64,000 nt of DNA from Leclercia adecarboxylata (GTDB lineage Bacteria; Pseudomonadota; Gammaproteobacteria; Enterobacterales; Enterobacteriaceae), in NCBI GenBank assembly GCA_901472455.1, contig LR590464.1:1922001-1986000 (forward strand), read 5' to 3'. Shown here piece by piece: positions 33,913 through 44,648 of the stretch. The translations under genes were made by a program, and so were the position numbers. Every line of letters begins with the position of its first letter. Positions within the stretch are counted from its first letter, which is position 1. The notes under the pieces were generated by a model. It did no database searches. It was given only the letters and a program-made list of their open reading frames with translations, and was not told the origin of the DNA.

Positions 33913-36300
33913 ATGAAATTCAGTGAACTGTGGTTACGCGAATGGGTAAACACCGAGCTGGACAGCGAGGCGCTCTCTAACCAGATCACCATGGCTGGCC
34001 TGGAAGTGGACGGCGTAGAGCCGGTTGCAGGCGCCTTTAACGGCGTGGTTATCGGTGAGGTTGTGGAGTGCGGTCAGCACCCTAACGCAGACAAACTGCG
34101 TGTCACCAAAGTTAACGTGGGCGGCGAACGTCTGCTCGATATCGTCTGCGGCGCAGCAAACTGCCGTCAGGGCCTGAAAGTGGCTGTGGCAACCGTGGGT
34201 GCGGTGCTGCCGGGCGATTTCAAAATTAAAGCGGCGAAACTGCGCGGCGAGCCGTCTGAAGGCATGCTGTGCTCCTTCTCCGAGCTGGGTATTTCCGACG
34301 ATCACTCCGGCATTATTGAGCTGCCAGCGGACGCCCCGATTGGCACCGACCTGCGCGACTACCTGAACCTTGATGACAACACCATCGAAATCAGCGTCAC
34401 CCCGAACCGTGCCGACTGCCTGGGCATCATCGGTGTTGCCCGCGACGTGGCGGTCCTGAACCAGACCGAACTGAACGCGCCTGAAATCGCGCCAGTGGCG
34501 GCCACCATTACTGACACGCTGCCGATTCAGGTTGAAGCCGTTGACGCCTGTCCGCGCTACCTGGGCCGCGTAGTGAAGGGTATCAACGTTAAGGCGCCAA
34601 CGCCGCTGTGGATGAAAGAGAAGCTGCGTCGTTGCGGTATCCGTTCCATCGATGCCGTTGTTGACGTGACTAACTACGTCCTGCTGGAGCTGGGTCAGCC
34701 GATGCACGCGTTCGATAAAGATCGTATCGAAGGCGGTATCGTCGTGCGTATGGCGAAAGAGGGTGAAACTCTGGTCCTGCTGGACGGCAGCGAAGCCAAA
34801 CTGAATGCCGACACCCTGGTGATTGCCGATCACGGCAAAGCCCTGGCGATGGGCGGGATCTTCGGTGGCGACCACTCCGGCGTGAACGATGAAACCCAGA
34901 ACGTGCTGCTGGAGTGTGCCTTCTTTAGCCCGCTGTCCATTACCGGTCGCGCGCGTCGTCATGGTCTGCATACCGATGCTTCTCACCGCTATGAGCGCGG
35001 CGTGGATCCAGCTCTGCAATACAAAGCGATGGAGCGCGCGACCCGCCTGCTGATTGATATCTGCGGCGGCGAAGCTGGCCCGGTCATTGATGTCACCAGC
35101 GAGGCGCATCTGCCGAAGCCTGCGACCATCACCCTGCGTCGTAGCAAGCTGGACCGCCTGATTGGCCATCACATTGCCGATGCACAGGTGAGCGACATTC
35201 TGCGCCGTCTGGGCTGTGACGTCACCGAAGGCCAGGACGAGTGGACAGCCGTTGCGCCGAGCTGGCGTTTCGATATGGAGATCGAAGAAGATCTGGTGGA
35301 AGAAGTTGCCCGTGTCTACGGCTACAACAACATTCCTGATGAGCCGGTGCAGGCTGGGTTGGTGATGGGTTCCCATCGTGAAGCGGATCTGTCTCTGAAG
35401 CGTGTGAAAACCATGCTCAACGACAAAGGTTACCAGGAAGTGATCACCTACAGTTTCGTTGACCCGAAAGTGCAGCAGCTGATCCACCCGGGCCAGGAAG
35501 CGTTGATCCTGCCAAGCCCAATCTCCAGCGAAATGTCAGCCATGCGTCTGTCGCTGCTGCCGGGCCTGCTCAGCACCATCGTCTACAACCAGAACCGTCA
35601 GCAGAGCCGCGTACGTATTTTCGAAACCGGTCTGCGCTTTGTGCCGGACACCCAGGCTAACCTCGGCATTCGTCAGGATCTGATGCTGGCAGGGGCGATC
35701 TGCGGCAACCGCTATGAAGAGCACTGGGACCTGAGCAAAAACAGTGTCGATTTTTACGACCTGAAAGGCGATCTGGAATCCGTACTCGACCTGACCGGTA
35801 AATTGTCTGAAATTGAGTTCCGCGCTGAGGCCATTCCGGCCCTGCATCCGGGCCAATGTGCCGCGATTTATCTGAAAGGTGAACGCGTTGGTTTCATTGG
35901 TGTTGTGCATCCAGAGCTGGAACGCAAACTGGATCTCAACGGCCGCACACTGGCGTTTGAACTGGAGTGGAACAAGGTCGCAGACCGCGTCATTCCTCAG
36001 GCTCAGGACGTTTCTCGCTTCCCGGCAAACCGTCGTGATATCGCCGTTGTGGTGGCCGAAAATGTGCCTGCCGCAGATATTTTGGCCGAATGTAAGAAAG
36101 TTGGCGTAAATCAGGTAGTTGGCGTAAACTTATTTGACGTGTACCGCGGCAAGGGCGTAGCAGAGGGCTTTAAGAGCCTGGCTATCAGCCTGATCCTTCA
36201 GGATACCAGCCGTACACTCGAAGAAGAGGAGATTGCCGCTACCGTTGCCAAATGTGTAGAGGCATTAAAAGAGCGATTCCAGGCATCATTGAGGGATTGA
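33913..36300 (+). CDS. pheT: Phenylalanyl-tRNA synthetase beta subunit
   Basis: Intact 795 codons (E. coli 795). N-terminal tRNA-binding OB domain (about 39-148, [15 protein letters not shown]), B3/B4 editing domain ([18 protein letters not shown]), B5 domain (about 400-475), and C-terminal ferredoxin-like anticodon domain ([12 protein letters not shown] to end). 15 bases after pheS; four bases before ihfA. Confidence 0.98.
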   Translation: MKFSELWLREWVNTELDSEALSNQITMAGLEVDGVEPVAGAFNGVVIGEVVECGQHPNADKLRVTKVNVGGERLLDIVCGAANCRQGLKVAVATVGAVLPGDFKIKAAKLRGEPSEGMLCSFSELGISDDHSGIIELPADAPIGTDLRDYLNLDDNTIEISVTPNRADCLGIIGVARDVAVLNQTELNAPEIAPVAATITDTLPIQVEAVDACPRYLGRVVKGINVKAPTPLWMKEKLRRCGIRSIDAVVDVTNYVLLELGQPMHAFDKDRIEGGIVVRMAKEGETLVLLDGSEAKLNADTLVIADHGKALAMGGIFGGDHSGVNDETQNVLLECAFFSPLSITGRARRHGLHTDASHRYERGVDPALQYKAMERATRLLIDICGGEAGPVIDVTSEAHLPKPATITLRRSKLDRLIGHHIADAQVSDILRRLGCDVTEGQDEWTAVAPSWRFDMEIEEDLVEEVARVYGYNNIPDEPVQAGLVMGSHREADLSLKRVKTMLNDKGYQEVITYSFVDPKVQQLIHPGQEALILPSPISSEMSAMRLSLLPGLLSTIVYNQNRQQSRVRIFETGLRFVPDTQANLGIRQDLMLAGAICGNRYEEHWDLSKNSVDFYDLKGDLESVLDLTGKLSEIEFRAEAIPALHPGQCAAIYLKGERVGFIGVVHPELERKLDLNGRTLAFELEWNKVADRVIPQAQDVSRFPANRRDIAVVVAENVPAADILAECKKVGVNQVVGVNLFDVYRGKGVAEGFKSLAISLILQDTSRTLEEEEIAATVAKCVEALKERFQASLRD

Positions 36301-36304
36301 ACCT

Positions 36305-36604
36305 ATGGCGCTTACAAAAGCTGAAATGTCCGAATATCTGTTTGATAAGCTTGGGCTTAGCAAACGGGATGCCAAAGAGCTGGTTGAGCTGTTTTTCGAA
36401 GAGATCCGTCGCGCTCTGGAAAATGGTGAGCAGGTAAAACTCTCCGGCTTTGGTAACTTTGATTTGCGCGACAAGAATCAACGTCCGGGTCGTAACCCGA
36501 AGACGGGTGAGGATATTCCCATTACAGCCCGCCGCGTGGTGACCTTCAGACCCGGCCAGAAGTTAAAGAGCCGTGTCGAAAACGCTTCACCCAAAGCAGA
36601 GTGA
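36305..36604 (+). CDS. ihfA: Integration host factor alpha subunit
   Basis: Intact 99 codons. [20 protein letters not shown] start, DNA-wrapping arm [22 protein letters not shown] with the intercalating Pro. Heterodimer with IhfB; bends DNA. Co-transcribed with pheST in E. coli. Confidence 0.98.
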   Translation: MALTKAEMSEYLFDKLGLSKRDAKELVELFFEEIRRALENGEQVKLSGFGNFDLRDKNQRPGRNPKTGEDIPITARRVVTFRPGQKLKSRVENASPKAE

Positions 36605-36616
36605 TATGATCTAACC

Positions 36617-36647
36617 AAAAAGGCCGCTTATGCGGCCTTTTTTCTTT
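36617..36647 (+). terminator. Terminator after ihfA
   Basis: AAAAAGGCCGC-ttat-GCGGCCTTTTTT. Confidence 0.92.
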
Positions 36648-36705
36648 GCGCTGCTATAAACCCACCGTAAAATCAGAGACATCATTCACCCGCAAAATGA
36701 CTTCG

Positions 36706-37686
36706 ATGCCCGAATTTGCCCGTCAGCACTACCGATCCAATCTGCGTAAATTGCTCGCGCTCATACTGGCGCTCGTTATCGCCCTGGGATTGAGCCTTTG
36801 CGCGGGCGATCTGTGGATTGGCCCTGAGGCGTGGTTCACTCCCCGGGGGGAGCTGTTTATCTGGCAAATCCGTCTGCCGCGTACTCTGGCTGTGGTGCTG
36901 GTGGGCGCAGCGCTGGCGCTCAGCGGGACGATCATGCAGGCGCTGTTCGATAATCCGCTGGCCGAGCCCGGCTTATTAGGCGTATCGAACGGTGCCGGGG
37001 TAGGGCTGATTGCCGCCGTGATGCTCGGCGGCGGGGCGATGTCGGGCTGGAGCTTAAGTCTCTGCGCCATCGCCGGCGCGTTGATCATTACCCTTATTTT
37101 GCTGCGTTTTGCCCGCCGTCATCTCTCCGTGAGCCGCCTGCTGCTTGCCGGCGTGGCGCTGGGTATCATCTGTAGCGCCCTGATGACTTGGGCGGTCTAT
37201 TTCTCTACCGCCTTTGATCTGCGCCAGTTGATGTACTGGATGATGGGAGGCTTTGGCGGCGTGGACTGGGGGCAGGGCTGGCTGATGCTGCTACTGACAC
37301 CGGCCATCGTCTGGGCCTGCTTCCAGGCGCCCCCGTTAAATATTCTGGTGTTGGGAGAGATTTCGGCCCGCCAGCTCGGCCTGCCGCTCACCTTCTGGCG
37401 CAACACGCTGGTAGTCGCCATCGGCTGGATGGTGGGTGTGAGCGTGGCCCTGGCCGGTGCGATTGGTTTTATCGGCCTTGTCATTCCCCATATGCTACGT
37501 TTGTGTGGTATTACCGATCACCGGCTGTTATTGCCTGCTGCGGCGGTAACAGGCGGCGCAGCGTTGCTTTTCGCTGATATCATCGCGCGCCTCGCGCTCA
37601 ACGCCGCAGAGCTGCCCATTGGGGTAGTGACCGCCACGCTGGGCGCACCCGTGTTTATCTGGCTACTCTTAAAAGCCGGACGTTAA
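36706..37686 (+). CDS. btuC: Vitamin B12 ABC transporter permease BtuC
   Basis: FecCD-family permease, about ten transmembrane helices. I choose ATG 36706 ([20 protein letters not shown]): it gives 326 aa, the E. coli length, and aligns with its N-terminus, whereas the frame is open from 36646 through the ihfA terminator. Family motifs: [44 protein letters not shown] and [21 protein letters not shown] (end, quoted nearly whole). Downstream btuE-btuD. Confidence 0.95.
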   Translation: MPEFARQHYRSNLRKLLALILALVIALGLSLCAGDLWIGPEAWFTPRGELFIWQIRLPRTLAVVLVGAALALSGTIMQALFDNPLAEPGLLGVSNGAGVGLIAAVMLGGGAMSGWSLSLCAIAGALIITLILLRFARRHLSVSRLLLAGVALGIICSALMTWAVYFSTAFDLRQLMYWMMGGFGGVDWGQGWLMLLLTPAIVWACFQAPPLNILVLGEISARQLGLPLTFWRNTLVVAIGWMVGVSVALAGAIGFIGLVIPHMLRLCGITDHRLLLPAAAVTGGAALLFADIIARLALNAAELPIGVVTATLGAPVFIWLLLKAGR

Positions 37687-37722
37687 GTACAGCCCATCTG
37701 AACCACAACCTGAGAGAATGCT

Positions 37723-38274
37723 ATGCCGAACGATATTCTGAACACCGAAGTAACGACCATTGATGGCAAAACCACCACCCTGGAAGAGTACAAAGGCAAG
37801 GTGCTGCTGGTAGTGAACGTGGCATCGAAATGCGGCCTGACGCCGCAATATGAGCAGCTCGAAAATATCCATAAAGCCTGGGAAAAAGACGGTTTTACCG
37901 TACTCGGTTTCCCGTGCAACCAGTTTCTCGGCCAGGAACCAGGTAGCGAAGAGGAGATCAAAACCTTCTGTAGCACCACTTATGGCATCACCTTCCCGAT
38001 GTTCAGCAAAATCGAGGTGAATGGCGACGCACGTCATCCGCTGTATCAAAAATTGATTGCCGCCGCACCTGTCGCGGTTGCCCCTGAAAGCAGCGGTTTT
38101 TATGAGCGTCTGGCGAGCAAAGGCCGCGCGCCGCTCTATCCTGACGACATCTTATGGAATTTCGAAAAATTCCTGATTGGCCGCGATGGTGAAGTGGTAC
38201 AGCGTTTTGCGCCAGATATGACCCCTGAGGATCCGATCCTGATGGAAGCGATCAAGCTGGCCCTCGCGAAGTAA
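37723..38274 (+). CDS. btuE: Thioredoxin/glutathione peroxidase BtuE
   Basis: Intact 183 codons, E. coli length. Glutathione-peroxidase family with peroxidatic Cys in [14 protein letters not shown] (about residue 37), Gln/Trp partners in [13 protein letters not shown] and LWNFEKFLI. Non-essential for B12 uptake despite its place between btuC and btuD. Its TAA overlaps the btuD start (TAATG). Confidence 0.96.
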   Translation: MPNDILNTEVTTIDGKTTTLEEYKGKVLLVVNVASKCGLTPQYEQLENIHKAWEKDGFTVLGFPCNQFLGQEPGSEEEIKTFCSTTYGITFPMFSKIEVNGDARHPLYQKLIAAAPVAVAPESSGFYERLASKGRAPLYPDDILWNFEKFLIGRDGEVVQRFAPDMTPEDPILMEAIKLALAK

Positions 38275-39027
38275 TGTCGATGTTGATGCAGCTGGATGGG
38301 TGACGGAACACGGGCGTCTGCAACCGCTTTCCGCCCAGGTGAATGCGGGGGAGATCCTGCACCTGGTCGGCCCGAACGGGGCAGGGTAAAAGCACATTGC
38401 TGTCACGTATGGCCGGGCTGAGTGCCGGGCAGGGCGACATCCTGTTACAGGGCGAGTCGCTTTCCCGGTGGTCCTCCGCGTCGCTGGCCTGCCGCAGAGC
38501 GTATCTGGCGCAGCAGCAAACCGCGCCATTCGCTATGCCGGTCTGGCACTATCTGACGCTGCATCAGTACGACAGTCAGCAGAAAACGCTGCTGGAAGAG
38601 GTGGCGGCAGCGTTGGGTATTGAGGATAAGCTGCCGCGCCACGTCAGCCAGCTCTCCGGCGGTGAGTGCAGCGCGTGCGGCTGGCTGCCGTGATCCTGCA
38701 AATTCACCCTGGCGGCAACCCGCACGGCCAGCTATTGTTGCTGGACGAGCCGATGAACAGCCTCGACGTCGCTCAGCAGGTGGCGCTCGACAGGCTGTTA
38801 AGCGCACTGTCACGCCAGGGATTGCGGTGGTTATGAGCAGCCACGATCTGAACCATACGCTGCGCCATGCCCATCGCGTCTGGCTGCTGAAAAGGGGCCA
38901 GTTGATCGCCAGCGGCACCCGCGATAGCGTGCTGACGCCGCCGAATCTGGCTAAAGCGTATGACATGTCCTTCCGTCGACTGGATATCGAAGGTCACAGA
39001 ATGATCATTTCGACATCACAGGAATAA
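38274..39027 (+). CDS. btuD: Vitamin B12 ABC transporter ATPase BtuD, four indels
   Basis: ATP-binding subunit of BtuCDF. Start ATG overlaps the btuE stop. Pieces in three frames spell the whole protein: [16 protein letters not shown] (Walker A), [24 protein letters not shown] (ABC signature), [12 protein letters not shown] (Walker B), [15 protein letters not shown] (switch His) and [14 protein letters not shown]. Indels: one base missing near 38300, extra G near 38389, missing G near 38666, missing C near 38820. Undoing them gives 251 aa (E. coli 249). The density is high for this region, so true decay is possible but not favoured. Confidence 0.87.
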
Positions 39028-39098
39028 GCGCTTATTGCGTAGCGGCATATTCACAGGCTAAATTACGGAAAGCATAAAAATCAGAGGATTCGTCAGGA

Positions 39099-39605
39099 AT
39101 GCGATTCTGTTTTCTCCTTGTGGCCGCGCTATTTCTTGCAGGATGCAGTAGCCATCGCGCACCGCCGCCCAATCCGCGGCTGTCTGATTCTATCGCCGTG
39201 ATTGCAGGCCTGAACGATCAGCTCCATAACTGGGGCGGTACGCCTTATCGCTACGGCGGCATGACGCGCCGTGGGATTGATTGTTCTGGATTTGTGCTGC
39301 TCACGTTCCGCGACCAGTTTGCGCTACAGTTACCACGCGAAACTCGCCAGCAGGCAACTATCGGCACCGAAATTAATAAGGATGAGCTGCTTCCGGGCGA
39401 TCTGGTTTTCTTCAAAACCGGCTCCGGCGAAAGCGGTTGCATGTCGGGATATACGACACCGACGATCAGTTTATTCCATGCCTCGACCAGCCGTGGCGTC
39501 GTGCGTTCCTCCCTCAATAATGTCTACTGGCGTAAAAATTTCTGGCAAGCCGACGCATTTAATCCTGTCGCGCCGCCCGGCGCGACACTCTTTTCATCCG
39601 TATAG
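39099..39605 (+). CDS. nlpC: NlpC/P60 family lipoprotein, two compensating indels
   Basis: Outer-membrane-type lipoprotein with an NlpC/P60 peptidase domain, probably cutting cell-wall peptides. Lipobox FLAGC at about residue 15; catalytic Cys in GIDCSGFVLL. The frame looks open for 168 codons, but a missing T near 39437 and an extra C near 39478 garble about 14 codons: the expected GLHVGIYDTDDQFIHAS, with the catalytic His, reads GCMSGYTTPTISLFHAS. The extended C-terminus (after FWQA) relative to E. coli (154 aa) may be genuine. Confidence 0.9.
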   Translation: MRFCFLLVAALFLAGCSSHRAPPPNPRLSDSIAVIAGLNDQLHNWGGTPYRYGGMTRRGIDCSGFVLLTFRDQFALQLPRETRQQATIGTEINKDELLPGDLVFFKTGSGESGCMSGYTTPTISLFHASTSRGVVRSSLNNVYWRKNFWQADAFNPVAPPGATLFSSV

Positions 39606-39848
39606 GCTATTCATTAGCGTGGTTTAATAGTTAAAGATTAGTTAGCGGATGAATTAATTTGACGCAATTCTGATGATTCGCGACAACTGGCTATTAAGCC
39701 GTATCCAGGATAAGATTATTTCAGGGCTAAGGAAATTCCGAATATTAAATGGAACGAATGAAATTAATCTTATTAAATCCATAACGTTGAATTGCTTCAG
39801 CATATGTTTCAGGATGTCATGTATCGTCTTTAAACCGGGTCGGACGCC
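39606..39848. other. nlpC-ydiV intergenic region
   Basis: 243 bp, AT-rich, no gene and no clear terminator seen; presumably carries the ydiV promoter. Confidence 0.5.
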
Positions 39849-40562
39849 ATGATTGTGATGCTGGATATTGCTTATCAGTCTGAATTGTTATTACTCCCTG
39901 CGCGACAAGAGTCAGGGGCGCTTATAGGCATTGAAATAGTCGTTAACTTTGTCGGCGTGGATAACCAGGTGCGCATTCCGACCGAACTCGTGCGCCCCTA
40001 CCTCACCCCCGAGCAAGAGCTGATGCTGTTTCAGGAGCAGTTAGCAATGCTCGACAGCTGCAAACTCTTTTTTATTCAGCAGCAGCTCACGGCATGGATA
40101 AATATCTCTCCAGCCATCGTTGAATACCTGTTAATGGGTGAAAACGGTGTTGCGATATGTGAACAACATCCGTGGCTGGAGTTCTGCATTAATGAGAATT
40201 ATCCTGATCTCAATAAAGGCAATATGAATACCACCCTGATGGACTTTGCCCTGCGTTTTCCGCTGATACTGGGCAATTTCGGTGCCGGAGATGCCTCCAC
40301 CAAAGCCATTTTTGATGGCATGTTTAAACGTGTGGCGCTGGATAAAAACTTCATTCAGCAGCATTTAACAGATAATACATTCGAACTCTTATTACGGGCG
40401 ATAATGACCCAGGTTTCACCCTACTGTCAGTCATTGATGGTCGCGGGTGTGGACGATGACATTGCCCTGCAACGGCTGTCTACATTTGGCTTTAGTGCCA
40501 TGCAGGGCGGCTTATGGCCTGCCGTTCCCCTTGAGCGCATTACCACCCTGGTACAGGGATAA
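39849..40562 (+). CDS. ydiV: Anti-FlhD4C2 factor YdiV/RflP (degenerate EAL domain)
   Basis: Non-catalytic EAL-fold protein that binds FlhD and blocks flagellar gene activation under poor nutrition. 237 codons, E. coli length. The EAL position reads IEIVVNF rather than ELLVR-type EAL, so no c-di-GMP hydrolysis is expected; [27 protein letters not shown] and [19 protein letters not shown] align with the family. The ATG at 39858 is an alternative start. Sequence is more diverged from E. coli than its neighbours. Confidence 0.9.
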   Translation: MIVMLDIAYQSELLLLPARQESGALIGIEIVVNFVGVDNQVRIPTELVRPYLTPEQELMLFQEQLAMLDSCKLFFIQQQLTAWINISPAIVEYLLMGENGVAICEQHPWLEFCINENYPDLNKGNMNTTLMDFALRFPLILGNFGAGDASTKAIFDGMFKRVALDKNFIQQHLTDNTFELLLRAIMTQVSPYCQSLMVAGVDDDIALQRLSTFGFSAMQGGLWPAVPLERITTLVQG

Positions 40563-40623
40563 CCCTTTTCTTGCCTGGTGTTTAACCTCTGATAAACCCA
40601 CTACACTAAAAGCAGGAGGACCT

Positions 40624-42066
40624 ATGACCCTGTCTTTTACCGCGCACTGGCATGACGAATTACCCGGTTTTTATACGGCCCTGAAACCCACTCCCCTGAA
40701 TAATGCCCGCCTGATCTGGCATAACACGGCGCTGGCCGCCGATCTGGCGATCCCCGAAACGCTGTTTACGCCTGAACAGGGCGCTGGCGTCTTTGGCGGC
40801 GAAACCCTGCTGCCAGGCATGCAGCCGTTGGCCCAGGTCTACAGCGGACATCAGTTCGGCGTATGGGCCGGACAGCTGGGGGACGGGCGAGGGATCTTGC
40901 TCGGCGAGCAGCAGCTTGCTAACGGACAAACGATGGACTGGCACCTGAAAGGGGCCGGGCTGACGCCTTACTCGCGTATGGGTGACGGGCGCGCCGTCCT
41001 GCGTTCAACCATTCGCGAAAGCCTGGCCTCAGAAGCGATGCACGCCCTTGGGATCCCCACCACCCGCGCGCTGTCGATAGTCACCAGCGATACGCCCGTG
41101 GCGCGTGAAACGATGGAACAGGGCGCGATGCTGATCCGCATTGCGCAAAGCCACGCCCGTTTCGGTCATTTTGAACACTTTTACTATCGCCGCGAGCCGG
41201 AGAAAGTTCGCCAGCTGGCGGATTTTGTCATTAACCATTACTGGCCGCAGTGGAAAGACGATGCCGATAAATACATCCTCTGGTTCCGGGATGTTGTGGC
41301 GCGTACCGCCTCGCTGATCGCCAGCTGGCAGACGGTGGGTTTTGCCCACGGCGTAATGAACACCGATAACATGTCGATTCTCGGCCTGACCATCGATTAC
41401 GGCCCGTACGGTTTCCTCGACGACTACCAGCCAGGCTATATCTGTAACCACTCCGATTATCAGGGGCGCTACAGCTTTGATAACCAGCCTGCGGTAGGGC
41501 TGTGGAACCTGCAGCGGCTGGCGCAGTCCCTGTCGCCATTTATCGATGTCGATGCCCTCAACGACGCCCTGGATGGTTACCAGGAGGTGCTGCTACAGCA
41601 GTACGGCAAACTGATGCGCCGTAAGCTGGGGATGATGACCCAGGAGCAGGGGGATAATGAGATCCTCAATAACCTGTTTGCACTGATGGCACGGGAAGGC
41701 AGCGATTACACCCGCACCTTCCGTATGCTGGGGCAAACCGAGCAGCACAGTGCCGCCTCACCGCTGCGCGATGAGTTTATCGACCGTCAGGCCTTTGATG
41801 ACTGGTTCGCAATCTACCGTACCCGCCTCCAGCGTGAAAACATCGCGGATGATGAGCGTCAGGCGCAGATGAGTGCCGTTAACCCAGCCATGGTGCTACG
41901 CAACTGGCTGGCGCAGCGGGCGATCGAGCAGGCTGAAAAAGGCGACTACGCCGAGCTTCACCGCTTACATGAAGCCCTGCGCACGCCGTTTGCCGACCGC
42001 AATGATGACTATATCAACCGTCCGCCCGACTGGGGTAAGCGGCTGGAAGTGAGTTGCTCAAGCTAA
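40624..42066 (+). CDS. selO: Protein adenylyltransferase SelO (YdiU)
   Basis: Pseudokinase that AMPylates proteins under oxidative stress. 480 codons (E. coli 478). Start [17 protein letters not shown] after AGGAGG; the frame is open further upstream but overlaps ydiV. Motifs: [16 protein letters not shown] (nucleotide loop), [21 protein letters not shown], the [17 protein letters not shown] metal site. C-terminal CSS; in E. coli a C-terminal Cys forms a regulatory disulfide. Its stop overlaps that of convergent hmuV. Confidence 0.95.
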   Translation: MTLSFTAHWHDELPGFYTALKPTPLNNARLIWHNTALAADLAIPETLFTPEQGAGVFGGETLLPGMQPLAQVYSGHQFGVWAGQLGDGRGILLGEQQLANGQTMDWHLKGAGLTPYSRMGDGRAVLRSTIRESLASEAMHALGIPTTRALSIVTSDTPVARETMEQGAMLIRIAQSHARFGHFEHFYYRREPEKVRQLADFVINHYWPQWKDDADKYILWFRDVVARTASLIASWQTVGFAHGVMNTDNMSILGLTIDYGPYGFLDDYQPGYICNHSDYQGRYSFDNQPAVGLWNLQRLAQSLSPFIDVDALNDALDGYQEVLLQQYGKLMRRKLGMMTQEQGDNEILNNLFALMAREGSDYTRTFRMLGQTEQHSAASPLRDEFIDRQAFDDWFAIYRTRLQRENIADDERQAQMSAVNPAMVLRNWLAQRAIEQAEKGDYAELHRLHEALRTPFADRNDDYINRPPDWGKRLEVSCSS

Positions 42067-42842
42067 GGGGCAAGAAACACCTGGGGAGTGGAGTTGAGGG
42101 GATGCAGGCCAACGTGCACCTGCGCGCCGTACCAGCGCGTAAGGTCGTCAGCCTGCAGCACCGATGGCGGCGTTCCCTGGGAGACAATCCTGCCTTCATG
42201 TAAAAGCACGATCCGGTCGGCCCATAAGGCAGCCAGATTGAGATCGTGCAGCACCACGCAGACGTGTAGCTTCCCGTGAGCAGTCAACGCCTTCAGCAAC
42301 CGCAGCAGATGCTGCTGGTGGTAGAGATCCAGCGCTGAGGTCGGCTCATCAAGAAACAGCCAGCCGCGCGGCCCGCCCTCGCACCACAGCTGCGCCAGCG
42401 AACGCGCCAACTGCACACGTTGTTGCTCTCCGCCCGACAGGGCCGCGTATCGACGACCGGCCAGAAGGTGACACCCGGTGAGCTGCATCACCTCGCTGAC
42501 AATCCGCGCCTCAGGCTGCGGCGTCCAGGGGGCACGCCCCATCCCGATTACCGCTTCTACAGGCCAGTCAAATCCCAACTGGGTTTGCTGGCGCATCACC
42601 GCCCGCTGACGCGATAACGCCTGGGTGCTCCACTTCTCCAGGGCTTTACCGTCCAGCAGACAGCGCCCGGCAGCGGGCGTAAGAAAACCTGTTAACAGGC
42701 GCAGCAGAGTAGATTTCCCCGCCCCGTTGGGGCCGATCAGCGCCACCAGTTCCCCCTGCGCGAGCGACAGCGAAACGTCGCGAACCACCTCCCGGCCCGC
42801 CACGGAGTAAGACAAGCCTTCAGCGAGCAAGGGTTCAGCCAT
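42063..42842 (-). CDS. hmuV: Haem ABC transporter ATPase HmuV
   Basis: ATP-binding subunit of the haem importer HmuTUV. 259 codons from [16 protein letters not shown]. Walker [10 protein letters not shown] near residue 38, signature [17 protein letters not shown], Walker [12 protein letters not shown], switch His in [11 protein letters not shown]. The start overlaps hmuU by 8 bp. Undamaged. Confidence 0.95.
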   Translation of the reverse strand: MAEPLLAEGLSYSVAGREVVRDVSLSLAQGELVALIGPNGAGKSTLLRLLTGFLTPAAGRCLLDGKALEKWSTQALSRQRAVMRQQTQLGFDWPVEAVIGMGRAPWTPQPEARIVSEVMQLTGCHLLAGRRYAALSGGEQQRVQLARSLAQLWCEGGPRGWLFLDEPTSALDLYHQQHLLRLLKALTAHGKLHVCVVLHDLNLAALWADRIVLLHEGRIVSQGTPPSVLQADDLTRWYGAQVHVGLHPLNSTPQVFLAP

Positions 42843-43827
42843 GCTGACCTCCACGACGGAAAATAAGCCACAGGAACCAGGGGGCACCGAGAATACTGGT
42901 CAGCAGTCCCACCGGCATCTCTGCTGGCGCGACTAACGTGCGTGCAGCCGTATCCGCCATCAGCAGCAGAAACGCCCCCGCCAGCACCGAGCCGGGGATC
43001 ACTGCCCGGTGATCCGACCCCAGCCACATGCGCATCAGGTGCGGCACCACCAGGCCAATAAAGCCAATCACCCCGCTGACCGCCACCGCAGCCGCCACCA
43101 GCAGGGCGCTGCACAGAAGCAAAACACGCTGAACGAGGCGCACATCCACGCCCAGATAGTGAGCCTCTTCCTCGCCCAGCTGCAGCAGGTTGAGAGCAGC
43201 CGCCAGGCGCCAGATCACCAGCACCGTGGGGATCATTAGCGAGGTGACCACCAGCAGAGTGGACCACTGCGCCTGGCCGAGGCTCCCCATGCCCCACAGT
43301 GAGAGTTGACGCAGCTGCGCGTCATTACTGACCCAGGAGAGGACACCCACCGCCGCGCCGCACAGCGCGTTGATGGCGATCCCTACCAGCAGCAGGCGCG
43401 AGAGGGAACTCTCCCGCTGCTGGCTGAGCAGGAAAATCACCACCGTGGCCGCCAGCGCGCCGAGAAAGGCCGCCAGCATCGGGGCGTAAAGCATCAGCAG
43501 AGCGGGGAGGGTAACGGGTAACACCACCCACAGTGCGACGGCGCAGGCGGCACCGCTGCTGATCCCCAGCAAGCCGGGGTCTGCGAGCGGGTTGCGAAAC
43601 AGCCCCTGCATTACGCAGCCCGCCAGCGCCAGCGAGCCGCCAATCACCAGCGCCAGCAGCACCCGCGGCAGACGAATAGTGAGCCAGATCTGGCGCAGCG
43701 CCTCGTCACCGCTGCTCCACAGCACGGTCACCGGCAGGCGCAACGCGCCAAAACCGGTGGCCACCAGCGTCATCAGCGCCAGCGTCGTTGCCAGTCCCCA
43801 CAGGGATAAGCTGATCCGACGAGGCAT
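42835..43827 (-). CDS. hmuU: Haem ABC transporter permease HmuU
   Basis: FecCD-family permease with about ten transmembrane helices, 330 codons, intact. NPLADPGLLGISSGA, LWGMGSLGQAQW, GFIGLVVPHLMRMWLGSDHR and MPVGLLTSILGAPWFLWLI are the family blocks also visible in btuC (36706), its paralogue in this window. ATG overlaps the hmuT stop. Confidence 0.95.
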   Translation of the reverse strand: MPRRISLSLWGLATTLALMTLVATGFGALRLPVTVLWSSGDEALRQIWLTIRLPRVLLALVIGGSLALAGCVMQGLFRNPLADPGLLGISSGAACAVALWVVLPVTLPALLMLYAPMLAAFLGALAATVVIFLLSQQRESSLSRLLLVGIAINALCGAAVGVLSWVSNDAQLRQLSLWGMGSLGQAQWSTLLVVTSLMIPTVLVIWRLAAALNLLQLGEEEAHYLGVDVRLVQRVLLLCSALLVAAAVAVSGVIGFIGLVVPHLMRMWLGSDHRAVIPGSVLAGAFLLLMADTAARTLVAPAEMPVGLLTSILGAPWFLWLIFRRGGQHG

Positions 43828-44648
43828 CAGGGCAGTTGCTCGGCTTTACTGCGCAGCTGGCCAATGGCCTGCGGGGTACGCACGCTAAACCCGAGCAGCG
43901 CCATATCGTCAATCTGCAATACCTGTTTGTTCCGACCTGCAGGGGTTTGCGCCAGACCTGGCAGCTTCCAGAGATTCGCTTCCCCGCCCATAGCATTTAC
44001 CCCGTCCTGTGAAATCACGACCAGATCGGGCTGGCTGGCGATCACTCCTTCCTGGGAGAGCGGTTGATAGCGGGAGAACCCCTGCATGGCATTACGCAGC
44101 CCGGCCGCGCGGATCGCCGCATCGGCACCGGTATCCTGCCCGGCGGCCATAGCGGTCATCCCGCCGTGGTTGAGAATAAACAGCACGCGCTTATTGATGG
44201 GCGAGGCGGGCAGTGCCGCCAGCTCTTGCTGCAGGCGCTGGCGCAGCGCTTCCCCTTCGGCAATGCGGTGCGTCGCCTGCGCCACCACCCGCACTTTCTC
44301 GTCGATCACGCTCAGGGCATTGCTGCCCGGCACTGTTACCACATTCACCTTGCTCTGCCCGACCTGTTTTAGCGCCAGAGAAGGCTGTGCCTGCGCGCTG
44401 GCTAACACCAGCGTCGGACGCATCGCCAGGATCCCTTCGGCATTAAGCTGGCGCAAATAACCCACGTCCGGCAGGGCGGTAGCCTGCTCCGGCCACTGGC
44501 TGGTGCTGTCGCGCGCTACCAGCGCGTCTTCGGCACCCAGGGCGTAGACAATTTCCGTCACGTCGCCGCCAAGGGCGACGATCTTCTCCTGCGCAGCGCC
44601 AGAGGCGGCCAGCGGTAGGGCGAAGAACAGGGCGAGAAGGGTTCTCAT
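43827..44648 (-). CDS. hmuT: Periplasmic haem-binding protein HmuT
   Basis: Substrate-binding protein of the haem importer. Signal peptide [21 protein letters not shown] start at 44648, after the hmuS overlap, because this gives a clean signal peptide. 273 codons, intact. Class III PBP features: [43 protein letters not shown], and [11 protein letters not shown]. The Tyr in VGYLRQ is the probable haem ligand by analogy with HmuT/ShuT. Confidence 0.94.
   Translation of the reverse strand: MRTLLALFFALPLAASGAAQEKIVALGGDVTEIVYALGAEDALVARDSTSQWPEQATALPDVGYLRQLNAEGILAMRPTLVLASAQAQPSLALKQVGQSKVNVVTVPGSNALSVIDEKVRVVAQATHRIAEGEALRQRLQQELAALPASPINKRVLFILNHGGMTAMAAGQDTGADAAIRAAGLRNAMQGFSRYQPLSQEGVIASQPDLVVISQDGVNAMGGEANLWKLPGLAQTPAGRNKQVLQIDDMALLGFSVRTPQAIGQLRSKAEQLP

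Noticed and set aside
33934..35487. A 517-codon open frame antisense to pheT
   Set aside because: Same explanation as for ppsA: long stop-free antisense frames are common opposite GC-rich, biased genes.
39849..40562. Annotating ydiV as an active c-di-GMP phosphodiesterase
   Set aside because: The EAL motif and metal-binding residues are not conserved at their expected places; it fits the degenerate YdiV/RflP type.
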